Shown here piece by piece: positions 6,706 to 14,557 of a DNA stretch of 31,126 bases. Where the stretch lies: contig CAAEOE010000034.1 of NCBI GenBank assembly GCA_900757505.1, positions 1-31,126 of the forward strand. The letters are read 5' to 3'. A program made the position numbers and the translations under genes. The notes beneath the pieces are model-generated. The model worked only from the letters and a program-made list of their open reading frames with translations, was not told the DNA's origin and ran no database searches. Source of the DNA: an uncultured Collinsella sp. (lineage in GTDB: Bacteria > Actinomycetota > Coriobacteriia > Coriobacteriales > Coriobacteriaceae). Every line of letters starts with the position of its first letter. Positions within the stretch are counted from its first letter, which is position 1.

Positions 6706-8232
6706 TTAATCCGCTCGATAGTGCGACCCGAGACTTTCGGTTCGCTTGCGCATGGCTTTGACCATTTCCTGTGCCAGCTGAATCTGCGATTGCAGGCGGG
6801 CGAGGGCAGCGATTTCGCTGTCGTTGGCATGTGGCTTATTTAGAGCCGTGGCTTCGTCTTGCAGGCTTTCAAGCTGTTGCAGGGCCTCGGATAGGCCTGT
6901 TTCGGTCCTGTTGATCATGCAATAGGTGCTCATCGTGTGCCTAAGGCTGTGTGTCAGGCGTTCGGCATCTGTTGTGGCAATGCCGTACTGGGGGAGGGTG
7001 ATATCCGCCTTCAGGGCTGTCTCAGGCTCTTTCTGCGCTGCAAGGGCTGCCGATGCGCCTGCGATACGTCCGAATACGATGCCGTTGGCACTTGATAAGC
7101 CACCAATGCGGTCGGCGCCGTGCATGCCGCCTGTCGCCTCGCCGCAAGCGTAGAGGCCCTCAACGCCCGTGTACGCGGTCTTATCGATCTTGATGCCGCC
7201 GTTAGCGGCATGGGCATACATCGCAACGCGCATCTCGTCAGTCGGGGCGATGCCGTGCTCGTCTTGCAGCCAGGTGGCAAAGGTCTGCACAAACTCTGGG
7301 ACATCCTCGCAGGGGAAGTCGTAATGGAGTGCCAGGCCTTCGGCACCTGCCTGATCGATGACGAGATCGATAGCACGGGAGGCCAAGCGTGACGTGAAGG
7401 GACCATATCCAGAGCGCTGCTCGAGCAGGTCGTCCAGCTTGTCGTCGGCAATATCTACCGGCTGGTCTACATGTACGTAGCGCCAGGTTTTCTCGTTGAA
7501 GACCAAGTTACGCCTGGGCTCGATGAAGCCGGGCATCATCTGCATGAACTCTATATTAGTAAGCGATGCGCCGTGCGCCAGTGCGATGGCCTGCGAGGAG
7601 CTGAGTACATCAGCCGACGTAAGGCTGCGCTCGAACAGGCCGCCTGTGCCACCGGCTGCGATGATCGTGGCCTTGGCAGCAAAGGGCACGATTCGATTTT
7701 CGGTAAGGTCGTAGAGTGCGGTTCCGGTTATTCTGCCGTTCGTGTCCTCAACAAGGTCGATAAGCTCATGGCGGGGGAGCAGGCGAATGCCGAGCGACTC
7801 GATCCAGGTCGTCAGAGCGTCCTCAAGGGGCTTGCGGGTGAGGCCGCGCCACATGCGCGTCTTGTGGTCAAAGCAGGGGATAAACTGATTTTGCTGAGCG
7901 CTCTCAGCGCTTTGCGGACGCTGGAGCTCAACGCCCAGGTCTTGCTCGAGCCAGTCAATCGCTTGGGGAATGCCGTGGACGAACGCTTGGACGAGTTCGG
8001 GGTCGGCAACGCCGCCGCCGACGGCCAGGATGGTGTCGATGAGGTCTTGTTCGTCGTCTTCGTTAACGGGTCCGATAAGCCCCAGGCCCCAGGTTCCGGG
8101 GAAGAAGCTCGATCCACTCATAGTCTTGCCGGCGCTTGCCACGGTGACGGTTGCGCCCGTGCGTGCCGCTTCGATGGCGGCGCAAAGGCCCGCAATGCCA
8201 GATCCAATTACCAGTACATCAGTCGATTCCAT
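6706..8232 (-). CDS. FAD-binding oxidoreductase, fumarate reductase / L-aspartate oxidase superfamily
   Basis: A 508-aa flavoprotein. I use ATG 8232 (AAAGGA upstream), not the longer frame, because the N-terminal Rossmann motif VLVIGSGIAGLCAAIEAA (6-23, GxGxxG) begins directly after it. Other superfamily marks are GTGGLFERSLTSADVLSSSQAIALAHGA (split by me at GGLFERSLTSADV), EFMQMMPGF, and the C-terminal FAD-binding block CGEATGGMHGADRIGG-LSSANG. This resembles FrdA/SdhA and NadB. A role as L-aspartate oxidase is possible, but no nadA or nadC is adjacent and no Fe-S or membrane partner of a fumarate reductase follows. There is no Tat signal, flavin-transferase or heme motif, so it is a cytosolic single-gene enzyme of unassigned substrate. 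Confidence 0.82.
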   Translation of the reverse strand: MESTDVLVIGSGIAGLCAAIEAARTGATVTVASAGKTMSGSSFFPGTWGLGLIGPVNEDDEQDLIDTILAVGGGVADPELVQAFVHGIPQAIDWLEQDLGVELQRPQSAESAQQNQFIPCFDHKTRMWRGLTRKPLEDALTTWIESLGIRLLPRHELIDLVEDTNGRITGTALYDLTENRIVPFAAKATIIAAGGTGGLFERSLTSADVLSSSQAIALAHGASLTNIEFMQMMPGFIEPRRNLVFNEKTWRYVHVDQPVDIADDKLDDLLEQRSGYGPFTSRLASRAIDLVIDQAGAEGLALHYDFPCEDVPEFVQTFATWLQDEHGIAPTDEMRVAMYAHAANGGIKIDKTAYTGVEGLYACGEATGGMHGADRIGGLSSANGIVFGRIAGASAALAAQKEPETALKADITLPQYGIATTDAERLTHSLRHTMSTYCMINRTETGLSEALQQLESLQDEATALNKPHANDSEIAALARLQSQIQLAQEMVKAMRKRTESLGSHYRAD

Positions 8233-8420
8233 CGGATTCCTTTCTCGTCCGGCGCATTGTCGCACGGGTGATCGGCAATGGGGCCGCAAAGACCCGGCAA
8301 ATCGGTAAAGGGCAAATATGGCAGGTGGGCGTCATGGGCGCTCTGACGCTCCATCTCATCACATCTTGTATTTCGCCCCAACTGATATATCGGCATTAGC
8401 TACCCTGCGACAGCGCAAAC

Positions 8421-8453
8421 AAAAAGAGCCGCTACCCGGGTGGATAGCGGCTC
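8421..8453 (-). terminator. Terminator of the NifU-like/GGGtGRT operon
   Basis: GAGCCGCTA (8426-8434) pairs perfectly with TAGCGGCTC (8445-8453). On the minus strand the stem is followed by TTTTTG. It lies 36 nt after the GGGtGRT gene stop. Confidence 0.88.
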
Positions 8454-8488
8454 CAAAGCTCAACTATATGAGCATCGCGCGGGCGCGA

Positions 8489-9493
8489 TTAGGCCTTGAG
8501 GGCCTCCTCGACGGCGACAGCGCAGGCGACGGTGGCACCGACCATGGGGTTGTTGCCCATGCCGATGAGACCCATCATGTCGACGTGCGCAGGCACGGAG
8601 GAAGAACCGGCGAACTGGGCGTCGGAGTGCATGCGGCCCATGGTGTCGGTCATGCCGTAAGAGGCAGGGCCGGCGCCCATGTTGTCCGGGTGCAGGGTAC
8701 GACCAGTGCCGCCACCAGAAGCGACGGAGAAGTACTTCTTGCCAGCCTCGAGGCGCTCCTTCTTGTAGGTGCCAGCGACGGGGTGCTGGAAGCGCGTGGG
8801 GTTGGTGGAGTTACCGGTGATCGAGATGTCGACGTTCTCGTGCCACATGATGGCAACGCCCTCGCGGACGTCGTCGGCGCCGTAGCAGTTGACGGCGGCG
8901 CGGGGACCATCGGAGTAGGGGATGGTCTCGACGACCTTGAGCTCGCCCGTGAAGTAGTCGAACTGGGTCTTCACGTAGGTGAAGCCGTTGATGCGGGCGA
9001 TGATCTGAGCAGCGTCCTTGCCCAGACCGTTGAGGATGACGCGCAGCGGCTTCTTGCGAGCCTTGTTGGCGTTCAGAGCCAGGCCGATAGCACCCTCAGC
9101 GGCAGCGAAGGACTCGTGACCGGCCAGGAAGGCGAAGCACTCGGTGTCGTCGGAGAGCAGCATAGCGCCCAGGTTGCCGTGGCCCAGACCGACCTTGCGG
9201 TCCTCGGCGACGGAGCCGGGAACGGTGAAGGCCTGGATGCCCTCGCCGATGATGGCGGCAGCCTCAGAAGCGGACTTGGCGCCACGCTTGACAGCGAGAG
9301 CGCAACCGAGGGTGTAGGCCCACTCGGCGTTCTGGAAGGCGATGGACTGGGTGTTGTTGACGATCTCACGCGGGTTGAAGCCCTTGTCGGTGCAGATCTG
9401 CAGAGCTTCCTCGAGGGAGGCGATGCCGTTGTCGGCGAGGCACTTGTTGATCTTGTCAGCGCGGCGCTCGTAACCTTCGAACGTAACAGTCAT
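8489..9493 (-). CDS. GGGtGRT family protein (function unknown)
   Basis: A 334-aa protein carrying the signature that names this uncharacterised family, SVASGGGTGRTLHPDN (GGGTGRT at residues 260-266), followed by MGAGPASYGMTDTMGRMHSD. Other striking blocks are GLGHGNLGAML (102-112), DDTECFAFLAGHESFAAAEG (115-134), RVILNGLGKDAAQ (151-163) and a C-terminal GLIGMGNNPMVGATVACAVAVEEAL. It has no signal peptide or membrane segment. The glycine-rich loops suggest nucleotide or cofactor binding (inference). It begins 18 nt after the NifU-like scaffold gene and shares its terminator, a pairing I recall as typical of the family in anaerobes. Codon use is extremely GC3-biased and regular, suggesting high expression. 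The biochemical role is unknown. Confidence 0.88.
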   Translation of the reverse strand: MTVTFEGYERRADKINKCLADNGIASLEEALQICTDKGFNPREIVNNTQSIAFQNAEWAYTLGCALAVKRGAKSASEAAAIIGEGIQAFTVPGSVAEDRKVGLGHGNLGAMLLSDDTECFAFLAGHESFAAAEGAIGLALNANKARKKPLRVILNGLGKDAAQIIARINGFTYVKTQFDYFTGELKVVETIPYSDGPRAAVNCYGADDVREGVAIMWHENVDISITGNSTNPTRFQHPVAGTYKKERLEAGKKYFSVASGGGTGRTLHPDNMGAGPASYGMTDTMGRMHSDAQFAGSSSVPAHVDMMGLIGMGNNPMVGATVACAVAVEEALKA

Positions 9494-9511
9494 AGTTATT
9501 TCCCTCCCTTT

Positions 9512-10246
9512 CTACTCGTGAACCGGGAACACGCTGGCGACGGAGTGAGTCTCCTCGTCGGTGCGCGGGTCGATGTACTTGGCAGCGTTCTCCCACTGAC
9601 CATAGTGGCCCATAGCGCCAGCGATGGCCTCCTCGGGGGTCTTGCCGGCCTTGACGGCGTCGGTGAACTTGCCGAGGTTCAGGAACTCGAATGCGATGAT
9701 CTCGTTCTTGTCGTTGAGAGCCATGCGGGTGACGTAGCCCTGAGCGAGCTCGAGGTAACGAGCGCCCTTGGCCTTGGTGCCGAACATGGTGCCGACCTGA
9801 GAGCGAAGGCCCTTGCCGAGGTCGTCGAGGGAGGCGCCCACGGGCAGGCCGCCCTCGGAGAACGCGGTCTGGCTGCGGCCGTAAACGATCTGCAGGAAGA
9901 TCTCGCGCATAGCAACGTTGATGGCGTCGCAGACGAGGTCGGTGTTGAGGGCCTCGAGGATGGTCTTACCGGGAAGGATCTCGGAAGCCATGGCGGCAGA
10001 GTGGGTCATGCCCGAGCAGCCGATGGTCTCAACGAGGGCCTCCTCGATGATGCCGTCCTTGACGTTCAGCGTGAGCTTGCAGGCGCCCTGCTGAGGTGCG
10101 CACCAACCCACACCGTGCGTAAGACCGGAGATGTCGGAAATCTCCTTAGCCTGGACCCACTTGCCCTCCTCGGGGATGGGTGCGGGGCCGTGGTATGCAC
10201 CCTTGGCAACGGGGCACATGTTCTCCACTTCCTGTGAGTACTGCAT
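9512..10246 (-). CDS. NifU/IscU-like iron-sulfur cluster scaffold protein (GGGtGRT partner)
   Basis: A 244-aa protein starting at ATG 10246, chosen for GAGGAG before it; the longer frame has no SD sequence. Residues 54-100 match the NifU N-terminal (IscU-like) pattern: GACKLTLNVKDGIIEEA, then TIGCSGMTHSAAMASEILPG, then KTILEAL. Cys56, Cys77 and Cys106 are candidate cluster ligands, with extra cysteines at 11 and 49. It is longer than IscU (about 128 aa) or SufU: a 40-residue N-terminal extension and a C-terminal half of about 130 residues (LGKGLRSQVGTMFGTKAKGARYL onward) are specific to this subgroup. It is the first gene of a two-gene operon with the GGGtGRT protein. It is distinct from the sufU of the suf operon 1.3 kb away, so the genome has two scaffold-type proteins. 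Confidence 0.85.
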   Translation of the reverse strand: MQYSQEVENMCPVAKGAYHGPAPIPEEGKWVQAKEISDISGLTHGVGWCAPQQGACKLTLNVKDGIIEEALVETIGCSGMTHSAAMASEILPGKTILEALNTDLVCDAINVAMREIFLQIVYGRSQTAFSEGGLPVGASLDDLGKGLRSQVGTMFGTKAKGARYLELAQGYVTRMALNDKNEIIAFEFLNLGKFTDAVKAGKTPEEAIAGAMGHYGQWENAAKYIDPRTDEETHSVASVFPVHE

Positions 10247-10345
10247 GCCTCTCCTCTCTATCGTGTTGGCGTCCCGTCTGGGGGCCGTGGCTGGCGATTG
10301 CCGGGCGACCCTTTGAAAGGGACATGACATGCAGCCCCTATAATA
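10247..10345 (-). promoter_or_regulatory. Leader and candidate -10 element of the NifU-like/GGGtGRT operon
   Basis: On the minus strand a TATTAT box (10345-10340) would start transcription near 10333 and give a leader of about 85 nt. The leader contains a CCCTT-TCA-AAGGG hairpin (about 10312-10324) before the SD sequence. No good -35 is present at 17 bp (CGAATA). The same bases read TATAAT on the plus strand, so direction is uncertain. Confidence 0.35.
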
Positions 10346-10649
10346 CCGCGAAATGCACGGAATATTCGGCGAACGGCTCAGTTTTCGTAGCGAGAAGTCC
10401 GGAAGTTTTAATTGAAACGGTTTAACTCTATGTTCTGTGGTCGCGAACTTCCGTAGAGGGGGTCCGTCTTGGGCAAGCTTTTGGGCAGCTCTTGTATGCG
10501 TTGCAGGGGTTGACCTGTTGCAACGGTGCCGTTCGCCGCCTGTTTACTGCCTTTGGCCGCGTGAGCGTATTGTTTTGCGTGAATGTTTTGATGGCACGCT
10601 TCAATCGTGCTGTATTGGATGGTAAGCAGATCCCGGCGAAGGGAGCGCC
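10346..10649. other. Intergenic region upstream of the RAYT gene
   Basis: No gene is supported here. It holds an 8-bp inverted repeat CGGAAGTT (10400-10407) / AACTTCCG (10446-10453) and an imperfect palindrome around TTGCAGG...CCTGTTGCAA near 10499-10521. A near-repeat TTGGGCA(A)GCT occurs twice at about 10469-10490. These could be remnants of RAYT-type palindromes, but none is a clear REP element. Confidence 0.4.
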
Positions 10650-11459
10650 ATGCAGCGCGTTTGGAGAACGGTTACCGGCTTTTACCATGTCCGTGCTCGC
10701 GGTGTGGGCAAGCAGCTCATCTTTGAGGGCGATGAAGACCGGTGGGAGTTTTTGGAGCTGATGCGCGAGTGCTGCTGCGAGGAGGGTGTGACGGTTATCG
10801 CCTGGTGCCTTATGGGCAATCACGTGCATTTGGTGCTTACAGATTACGAGGACAGGATGAGCGCGGCGATGCACCGGCTGCTTTTGACGTACGCGCGGCG
10901 GTTCAATAAACGCACGGGGCGCACAGGGCATCTGTTCCAGAACCGTTTTGACCGGCGCTCGCTCGATACCGACTGGCAGGTGATGGAGGCTATTCGCTCC
11001 GTTCACGCCGATCCGCAGGAGGCGGGCATCAGTCTCATTGAGCGTTATCCCTGGAGCAGCTTTCCGGAGCATTTGTGCGCTTACGACGGTGACGCGGCCG
11101 ATGTCGCGAGGGGATTTTCTGATCCTTCTTGCGTGCTTGAGCTTTTTGGTTCTGCCGAGGGCTTTATTGCCTATTCGCTTTCGACACCCGACGGTAGCGA
11201 GCCGGCGCTGTGCGATATGAAAGAGACGGAGTGGGAACGCCACGCCTTTGCCAACAAGTTGGCGAAGCGCCTCGGGGTTCCGCTCAATGGGGTTAAAACT
11301 GCACCGCCGGCGCAGCGCGATACCGTTATTGTTGGATTGAACAATGCCGGCTTTACGGTGCGCCAGATTGAGCGGTATACCGGGATTGGCAAAAGTACCG
11401 TCTCTCGTATCGTGCGCGCTTATGCTCAGGTGGACGCGCAGGTCGAGGGATCGAAATAA
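10650..11459 (+). CDS. REP-associated tyrosine transposase (RAYT; Y1/IS200-like HUH domain)
   Basis: A 269-aa protein. The N-terminal Y1 transposase domain shows GFYHVRARG (10-18), AWCLMGNHVHLVL (51-63) with the HUH pair His58/His60, and LLTYARRFNKRTGRTGHLFQNRF (split here: Tyr81 is the candidate nucleophile) ahead of the usual IRSVHADPQEAG segment. The C-terminal 60 residues are a helix-turn-helix (FTVRQIERYTGIGKSTVSRI). RAYTs are single-copy relatives of IS200/IS605 transposases that cut REP-type hairpins in a single-stranded manner (established for E. coli TnpA-REP). The SD is GGGAG five bases before the ATG. No second transposon gene, accessory protein or obvious left/right ends flank it, so it appears domesticated rather than part of an active insertion sequence. 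Confidence 0.87.
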   Translation: MQRVWRTVTGFYHVRARGVGKQLIFEGDEDRWEFLELMRECCCEEGVTVIAWCLMGNHVHLVLTDYEDRMSAAMHRLLLTYARRFNKRTGRTGHLFQNRFDRRSLDTDWQVMEAIRSVHADPQEAGISLIERYPWSSFPEHLCAYDGDAADVARGFSDPSCVLELFGSAEGFIAYSLSTPDGSEPALCDMKETEWERHAFANKLAKRLGVPLNGVKTAPPAQRDTVIVGLNNAGFTVRQIERYTGIGKSTVSRIVRAYAQVDAQVEGSK

Positions 11460-11474
11460 AGGCAGAAAAGAAAA

Positions 11475-11508
11475 TGGCCGAACCGCTCTTAGTCAAGCAA
11501 TTCGGCCA
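11475..11508 (-). terminator. Terminator of the suf operon
   Basis: TGGCCGAA (11475-11482) pairs with TTCGGCCA (11501-11508). Read on the minus strand it is followed by TTTTCTTTT. It lies 28 nt beyond the sufU stop, in the 77-nt gap between convergent sufU and the RAYT gene. Confidence 0.78.
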
Positions 11509-11516
11509 ACGAAATT

Positions 11517-11556
11517 CTTAAGATTTGGGATAAATACTACTGATTATTTTGCCCCT
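11517..11556 (+). promoter_or_regulatory. Degenerate third copy of the suf/rrf2 operator, overlapping the sufU stop
   Basis: Aligned without gaps to 16947-16986 (operator 2 plus its left flank) it matches 31 of 40 positions by hand count, including an unbroken 14-base CTTAAGATTTGGGA. Both arms are weakened (GGGATAAA left, TTTTGCCCC right). It covers the last codons and stop of sufU. Confidence 0.55.
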
Positions 11557-11971
11557 CGAGCATGCCGTCGAGGGTGCGCCAGGCGAGCTCGGCGCATTTG
11601 ACGCGGGCGGGCATGTGCGAGATGTCCTGGAGCTGGGCGGCTTCGTCCAGGTCTTCCAAGTCCTCCTCGGAGAGCTGCTCGCCGCGGATCATGGCGAGGA
11701 AGAGCTCTGCCAAGCGGTGAGCTTCCTCGACGGTCTCGCCGGTGATGAGGTCGGCCATGATGTCGGCACTGGCCTGACTGATGGCGCAGCCGTGCCCGGT
11801 AAAGGAGGCCTCCTCGATCACGCCGTTCTCGACGCGCAGCTGCAAGGTGAGCTCGTCGCCGCAGCTGGGGTTGATGCCGTCGTGCTCGTGCGTGGGGGCA
11901 TCCATCTCGTACTTGTAGTCGGGGTGCGAGTTGTGCTCCATAAACGTGGTGGAGGTGTACAGATTACCCAT
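11537..11971 (-). CDS. sufU: SufU, zinc-dependent sulfur acceptor of the SUF system
   Basis: A 144-aa IscU-fold protein. It accepts persulfide sulfur from SufS and passes it to the SufBCD scaffold (established for Bacillus subtilis SufU). Conserved ligands are visible: Cys37 and Asp39 in NPSCGDE, Cys62 in TGHGCAISQASAD and Cys126 in ARVKCAELAW. The insertion RGEQLSEEDLEDLDEA (96-111) between the second and third ligands separates SufU from IscU. The N-terminal His-rich stretch (HNSHPDYKYEMDAPTHEHDG) is unusual. ATG 11971 overlaps the end of sufS by 8 nt. It is the last gene of the operon, and the terminator is 28 nt beyond its stop. Confidence 0.95.
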   Translation of the reverse strand: MGNLYTSTTFMEHNSHPDYKYEMDAPTHEHDGINPSCGDELTLQLRVENGVIEEASFTGHGCAISQASADIMADLITGETVEEAHRLAELFLAMIRGEQLSEEDLEDLDEAAQLQDISHMPARVKCAELAWRTLDGMLEGQNNQ

Positions 11972-13289
11972 TGAACGTGCTCCAAACGTGATGCAGGCCG
12001 GCGATGAACTTATCGATGTCGGCCTTGTCGTTGTAGAAGGCCACGCTGGCGCGGCAGCAGGCGAGGTTCTCGACGCCCAGCCAGGTAAGCAGCGGCTGCG
12101 CGCAGTGGTGACCGGCACGGATGCACACGCCGTCCATGTCCATGATGCTCGCGACGTCGTGCGGGTGGATACCCTTGACGTTAAAGCTGACGACGCCGTG
12201 ATGGTTGTCCCAATAGATGGAGCCGATGATCTGAACAAAGTCGAGCTGCATGAGTTCGCCCATCAGGTAGTGGACGAGTGCCTGCTCGCGTGCCTGGATG
12301 TTTTCGTAGCCAACCGTGTTGACGAGGTAGTCGAGTGCCGCACCCGTGGCGAAGATGCCGGCGGCGTCCTGCGTGCCGGCCTCGAACTTCTCGGGGACGG
12401 GCGCCCAGACGGCGTCCTGCTCGGTGACCGAATCGATCATCTCGCCGCCGGTGAGCATGGGCGGCATGGCGTTGAGCAGGTCCATCTTGCCCCACAGCAC
12501 GCCGATGCCCATAGGGCCCATGGCCTTGTGTGCGCTAAAGGCAAAGAAGTCGGCTCCCAGGTCGGCCACATCGACCGGCATGTGCGGCAGCGACTGTGCG
12601 CCGTCGACGACCAGATAGCCGCCGTACTTGTGCACGAGCTTGCCGAGGTTCTTGACCGGGTTCTCGACGCCTAGCACGTTGGAGACCTGACCCACGGCCA
12701 GGATCTTGGTCTTGGGACCCACCTTGGCCAGAACCTCCTCGGTGGTGAGCTGGCCGGTCTTGGTGGGGTAGAGGTAGACGAGCTTGGCGCCGGTCTCGCG
12801 GCAGACCTGCTGCCACGGGATTAGGTTGGAGTGGTGTTCCATGATGGTGATGACGACCTCGTCACCGGGCTCGAGCACCGTGGGTGCAAAGCTCTTGGCG
12901 ACCAGGTTGAGCGACTCGCTCGTGTTGCGGGTGAAGACGACCTCGTTGGCCTGGGGAGCGCCGATGAGGTCGGCGATCTGCTGGCGCACCTTCGCGATGG
13001 CCTCGGTTGCCTCGACGGACAGCGAGTACAGGCCGCGCAGGGGGTTGGCGTTCATGCGCTGATAGAAGTCGCGCTCGGCGTCGAGCACACAGGCAGGGCG
13101 CTGCGCGGTGGCGGCGCTATCGAGGAAGGCGATCTCGGGGTGCTGCTGGAAGAGCGGGAACTGCGCCTTGTAGGGGTTGGTCTCGATGTCTACGGTGGGC
13201 CAGCCGCGCGAAGCCTCGTCGCTGGCGTCGAGCTCCATGGGCTCGGGGGCAGTGCAGGTATCGCATTTAACGTGCTCGGTGTCGATCAT
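11964..13289 (-). CDS. sufS: SufS cysteine desulfurase
   Basis: A 441-aa PLP enzyme that takes sulfur from cysteine as a protein persulfide and releases alanine, supplying SufU. Seen: IAFLDSAATAQRP (53-65), VFTRNTSESLNLVA (118-131), the HH in IMEHHSNLIPW, VVDGAQSLPHM (227-237), the Schiff-base Lys255 in FFAFSAHKAMGP, and the catalytic loop Cys396 in RAGHHCAQPLL, the group II (SufS) form. An N-terminal extension of about 40 residues precedes the fold and has CDTC at 9-12, absent from standard SufS (about 405 aa). Its ATG overlaps the sufD stop (ATGA), indicating translational coupling. Confidence 0.95.
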   Translation of the reverse strand: MIDTEHVKCDTCTAPEPMELDASDEASRGWPTVDIETNPYKAQFPLFQQHPEIAFLDSAATAQRPACVLDAERDFYQRMNANPLRGLYSLSVEATEAIAKVRQQIADLIGAPQANEVVFTRNTSESLNLVAKSFAPTVLEPGDEVVITIMEHHSNLIPWQQVCRETGAKLVYLYPTKTGQLTTEEVLAKVGPKTKILAVGQVSNVLGVENPVKNLGKLVHKYGGYLVVDGAQSLPHMPVDVADLGADFFAFSAHKAMGPMGIGVLWGKMDLLNAMPPMLTGGEMIDSVTEQDAVWAPVPEKFEAGTQDAAGIFATGAALDYLVNTVGYENIQAREQALVHYLMGELMQLDFVQIIGSIYWDNHHGVVSFNVKGIHPHDVASIMDMDGVCIRAGHHCAQPLLTWLGVENLACCRASVAFYNDKADIDKFIAGLHHVWSTFNG

Positions 13290-14557
13290 GCGAGCTCCTC
13301 TTCAAAGTTGTCGATCAGGTTGTTGCCCAAGCGGACGACGGCGGCGCGGGTGCGCTCGTCGGTGGCGGAAAGCGCGGCGTCCTCCAGCTTGGCGCGGATG
13401 AACAGGTCCTCGGCGGCATTTTGGTCAAGGCCGCGGCAGGCGAGATAGAACAGCTGCTCGTCGCGGACGTGGCCGATGGTAGCGCCGTGGTTGCCGGCGA
13501 CGTCGTCCTCGTCGCAGAGAATGACGGGAACGGTCTTGTTGTCGACGCCCTTGTTGGCCAAAAGCACCGTCTCGCGCTCGGTGCCGGTTGCACCCTTGCA
13601 GCCGTGCACGAGGTCGATGGTGCCGCGGTAGACCTTCTTGGACGTGCCGGTCAGCACGCCGTTGGCGTCGATCTCACACTCGGTCTTGCGACCGCGGTGG
13701 CGCAGCTCGTAGTTAAAGTCGCGCACCTGCTCGCGGGCGCCCAGGTAGTCAGTATCGATGGTGACCTTGGCGGTATCGCCCAGCAGGTCGCCGGCAAGGC
13801 CGGTGGCGCTGGCGCCGGCACCCAGGACGGTGTGCTGCACGTTGACGCGCGCGCCCTCGTCCAGGAACAGGCCGGTGTCGTCGAGCGCGATCCAGCTATC
13901 GTCGAGCGTCTGCGTGCAGGTCACGTTGACGGTGGCGTACTCGTGGGCGCACACGCGTAGCACGGATCCCACGACGCCTTGGCCGGCAACGGGAGAGTCC
14001 AGGGCAATAAGTAGATCGAGCGTCGACTGGGGACGGGCGACGACGTCGATGGCGGCGATGGCCGCGGCTGCATCGACACCGCTCACGCGCACGGTAACCG
14101 TGGCGTGCTTGTATGCGGGCACATCGATGACGATGCGCTTGGTGGCGTGGTCGGCCAAGTAGGTGTAGGCAGCCTCGCCCATGCCGGTCTCGAAGGCTTC
14201 AGCAGGGGAGAGCTCCTCCTCGAGCTTGATGGCACCGGCCTGGTAGATGGAGGTGGCGGGCACGTCAAGCTCGGTCTCGGGCGTGATGCGGGCGCGGTCG
14301 GCGGCGTCGCCGGGGGCGGAGGCGCGGCGCTCGGGGAAGCGCTCGGCCATGGCGTCCATGGCGGCGTTAAATGCGTCGGCAGCGCCGCGGAACTGCTCGT
14401 CCAAGCCCTCGACCTTAACAGCTTCGGCGGGAGCGGCGGCAAGCTCGTCAGAGAGCTCGAGCTTGGTCTGGTTCATCTTGAGCCAACCCCAAGTGGCAGC
14501 CGGCATCGCATTGACCTGCTCAAGGGTGGTAGCAGCGGTGTTCGTGGTCTGTTCCAT
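13286..14557 (-). CDS. sufD: SufD, SufBCD scaffold subunit
   Basis: A 423-aa protein and paralogue of SufB that forms the SufB-SufD heterodimer on which Fe-S clusters are built. The divergent N-terminal half is Ala-rich. The C-terminal beta-helix end carries the family signature NHGATIGHVRDEQLFYLACRGL (His-Gly-Ala-Thr; the His corresponds by eye to the functionally important His360 of E. coli SufD), followed by ALSATDERTRAAVVRLGNN. The start codon shares one base with the sufB stop (TAATG) and the end overlaps sufS. Lower conservation than SufB is normal for the family. Confidence 0.92.
   Translation of the reverse strand: MEQTTNTAATTLEQVNAMPAATWGWLKMNQTKLELSDELAAAPAEAVKVEGLDEQFRGAADAFNAAMDAMAERFPERRASAPGDAADRARITPETELDVPATSIYQAGAIKLEEELSPAEAFETGMGEAAYTYLADHATKRIVIDVPAYKHATVTVRVSGVDAAAAIAAIDVVARPQSTLDLLIALDSPVAGQGVVGSVLRVCAHEYATVNVTCTQTLDDSWIALDDTGLFLDEGARVNVQHTVLGAGASATGLAGDLLGDTAKVTIDTDYLGAREQVRDFNYELRHRGRKTECEIDANGVLTGTSKKVYRGTIDLVHGCKGATGTERETVLLANKGVDNKTVPVILCDEDDVAGNHGATIGHVRDEQLFYLACRGLDQNAAEDLFIRAKLEDAALSATDERTRAAVVRLGNNLIDNFEEELA

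Noticed and set aside
8318..10237. 639-codon plus-strand frame opposite the GGGtGRT operon
   Set aside because: A shadow of strongly codon-biased genes; Gly/Val/Asp/Leu-rich without motifs, and it runs through the operon terminator.
10339..10344. Perfect TATAAT as a plus-strand promoter for the RAYT gene
   Set aside because: The nearest TTGAAA is 20 bp upstream and the gene is 300 bp away; the same bases serve better as a minus-strand -10 for the NifU-like gene.
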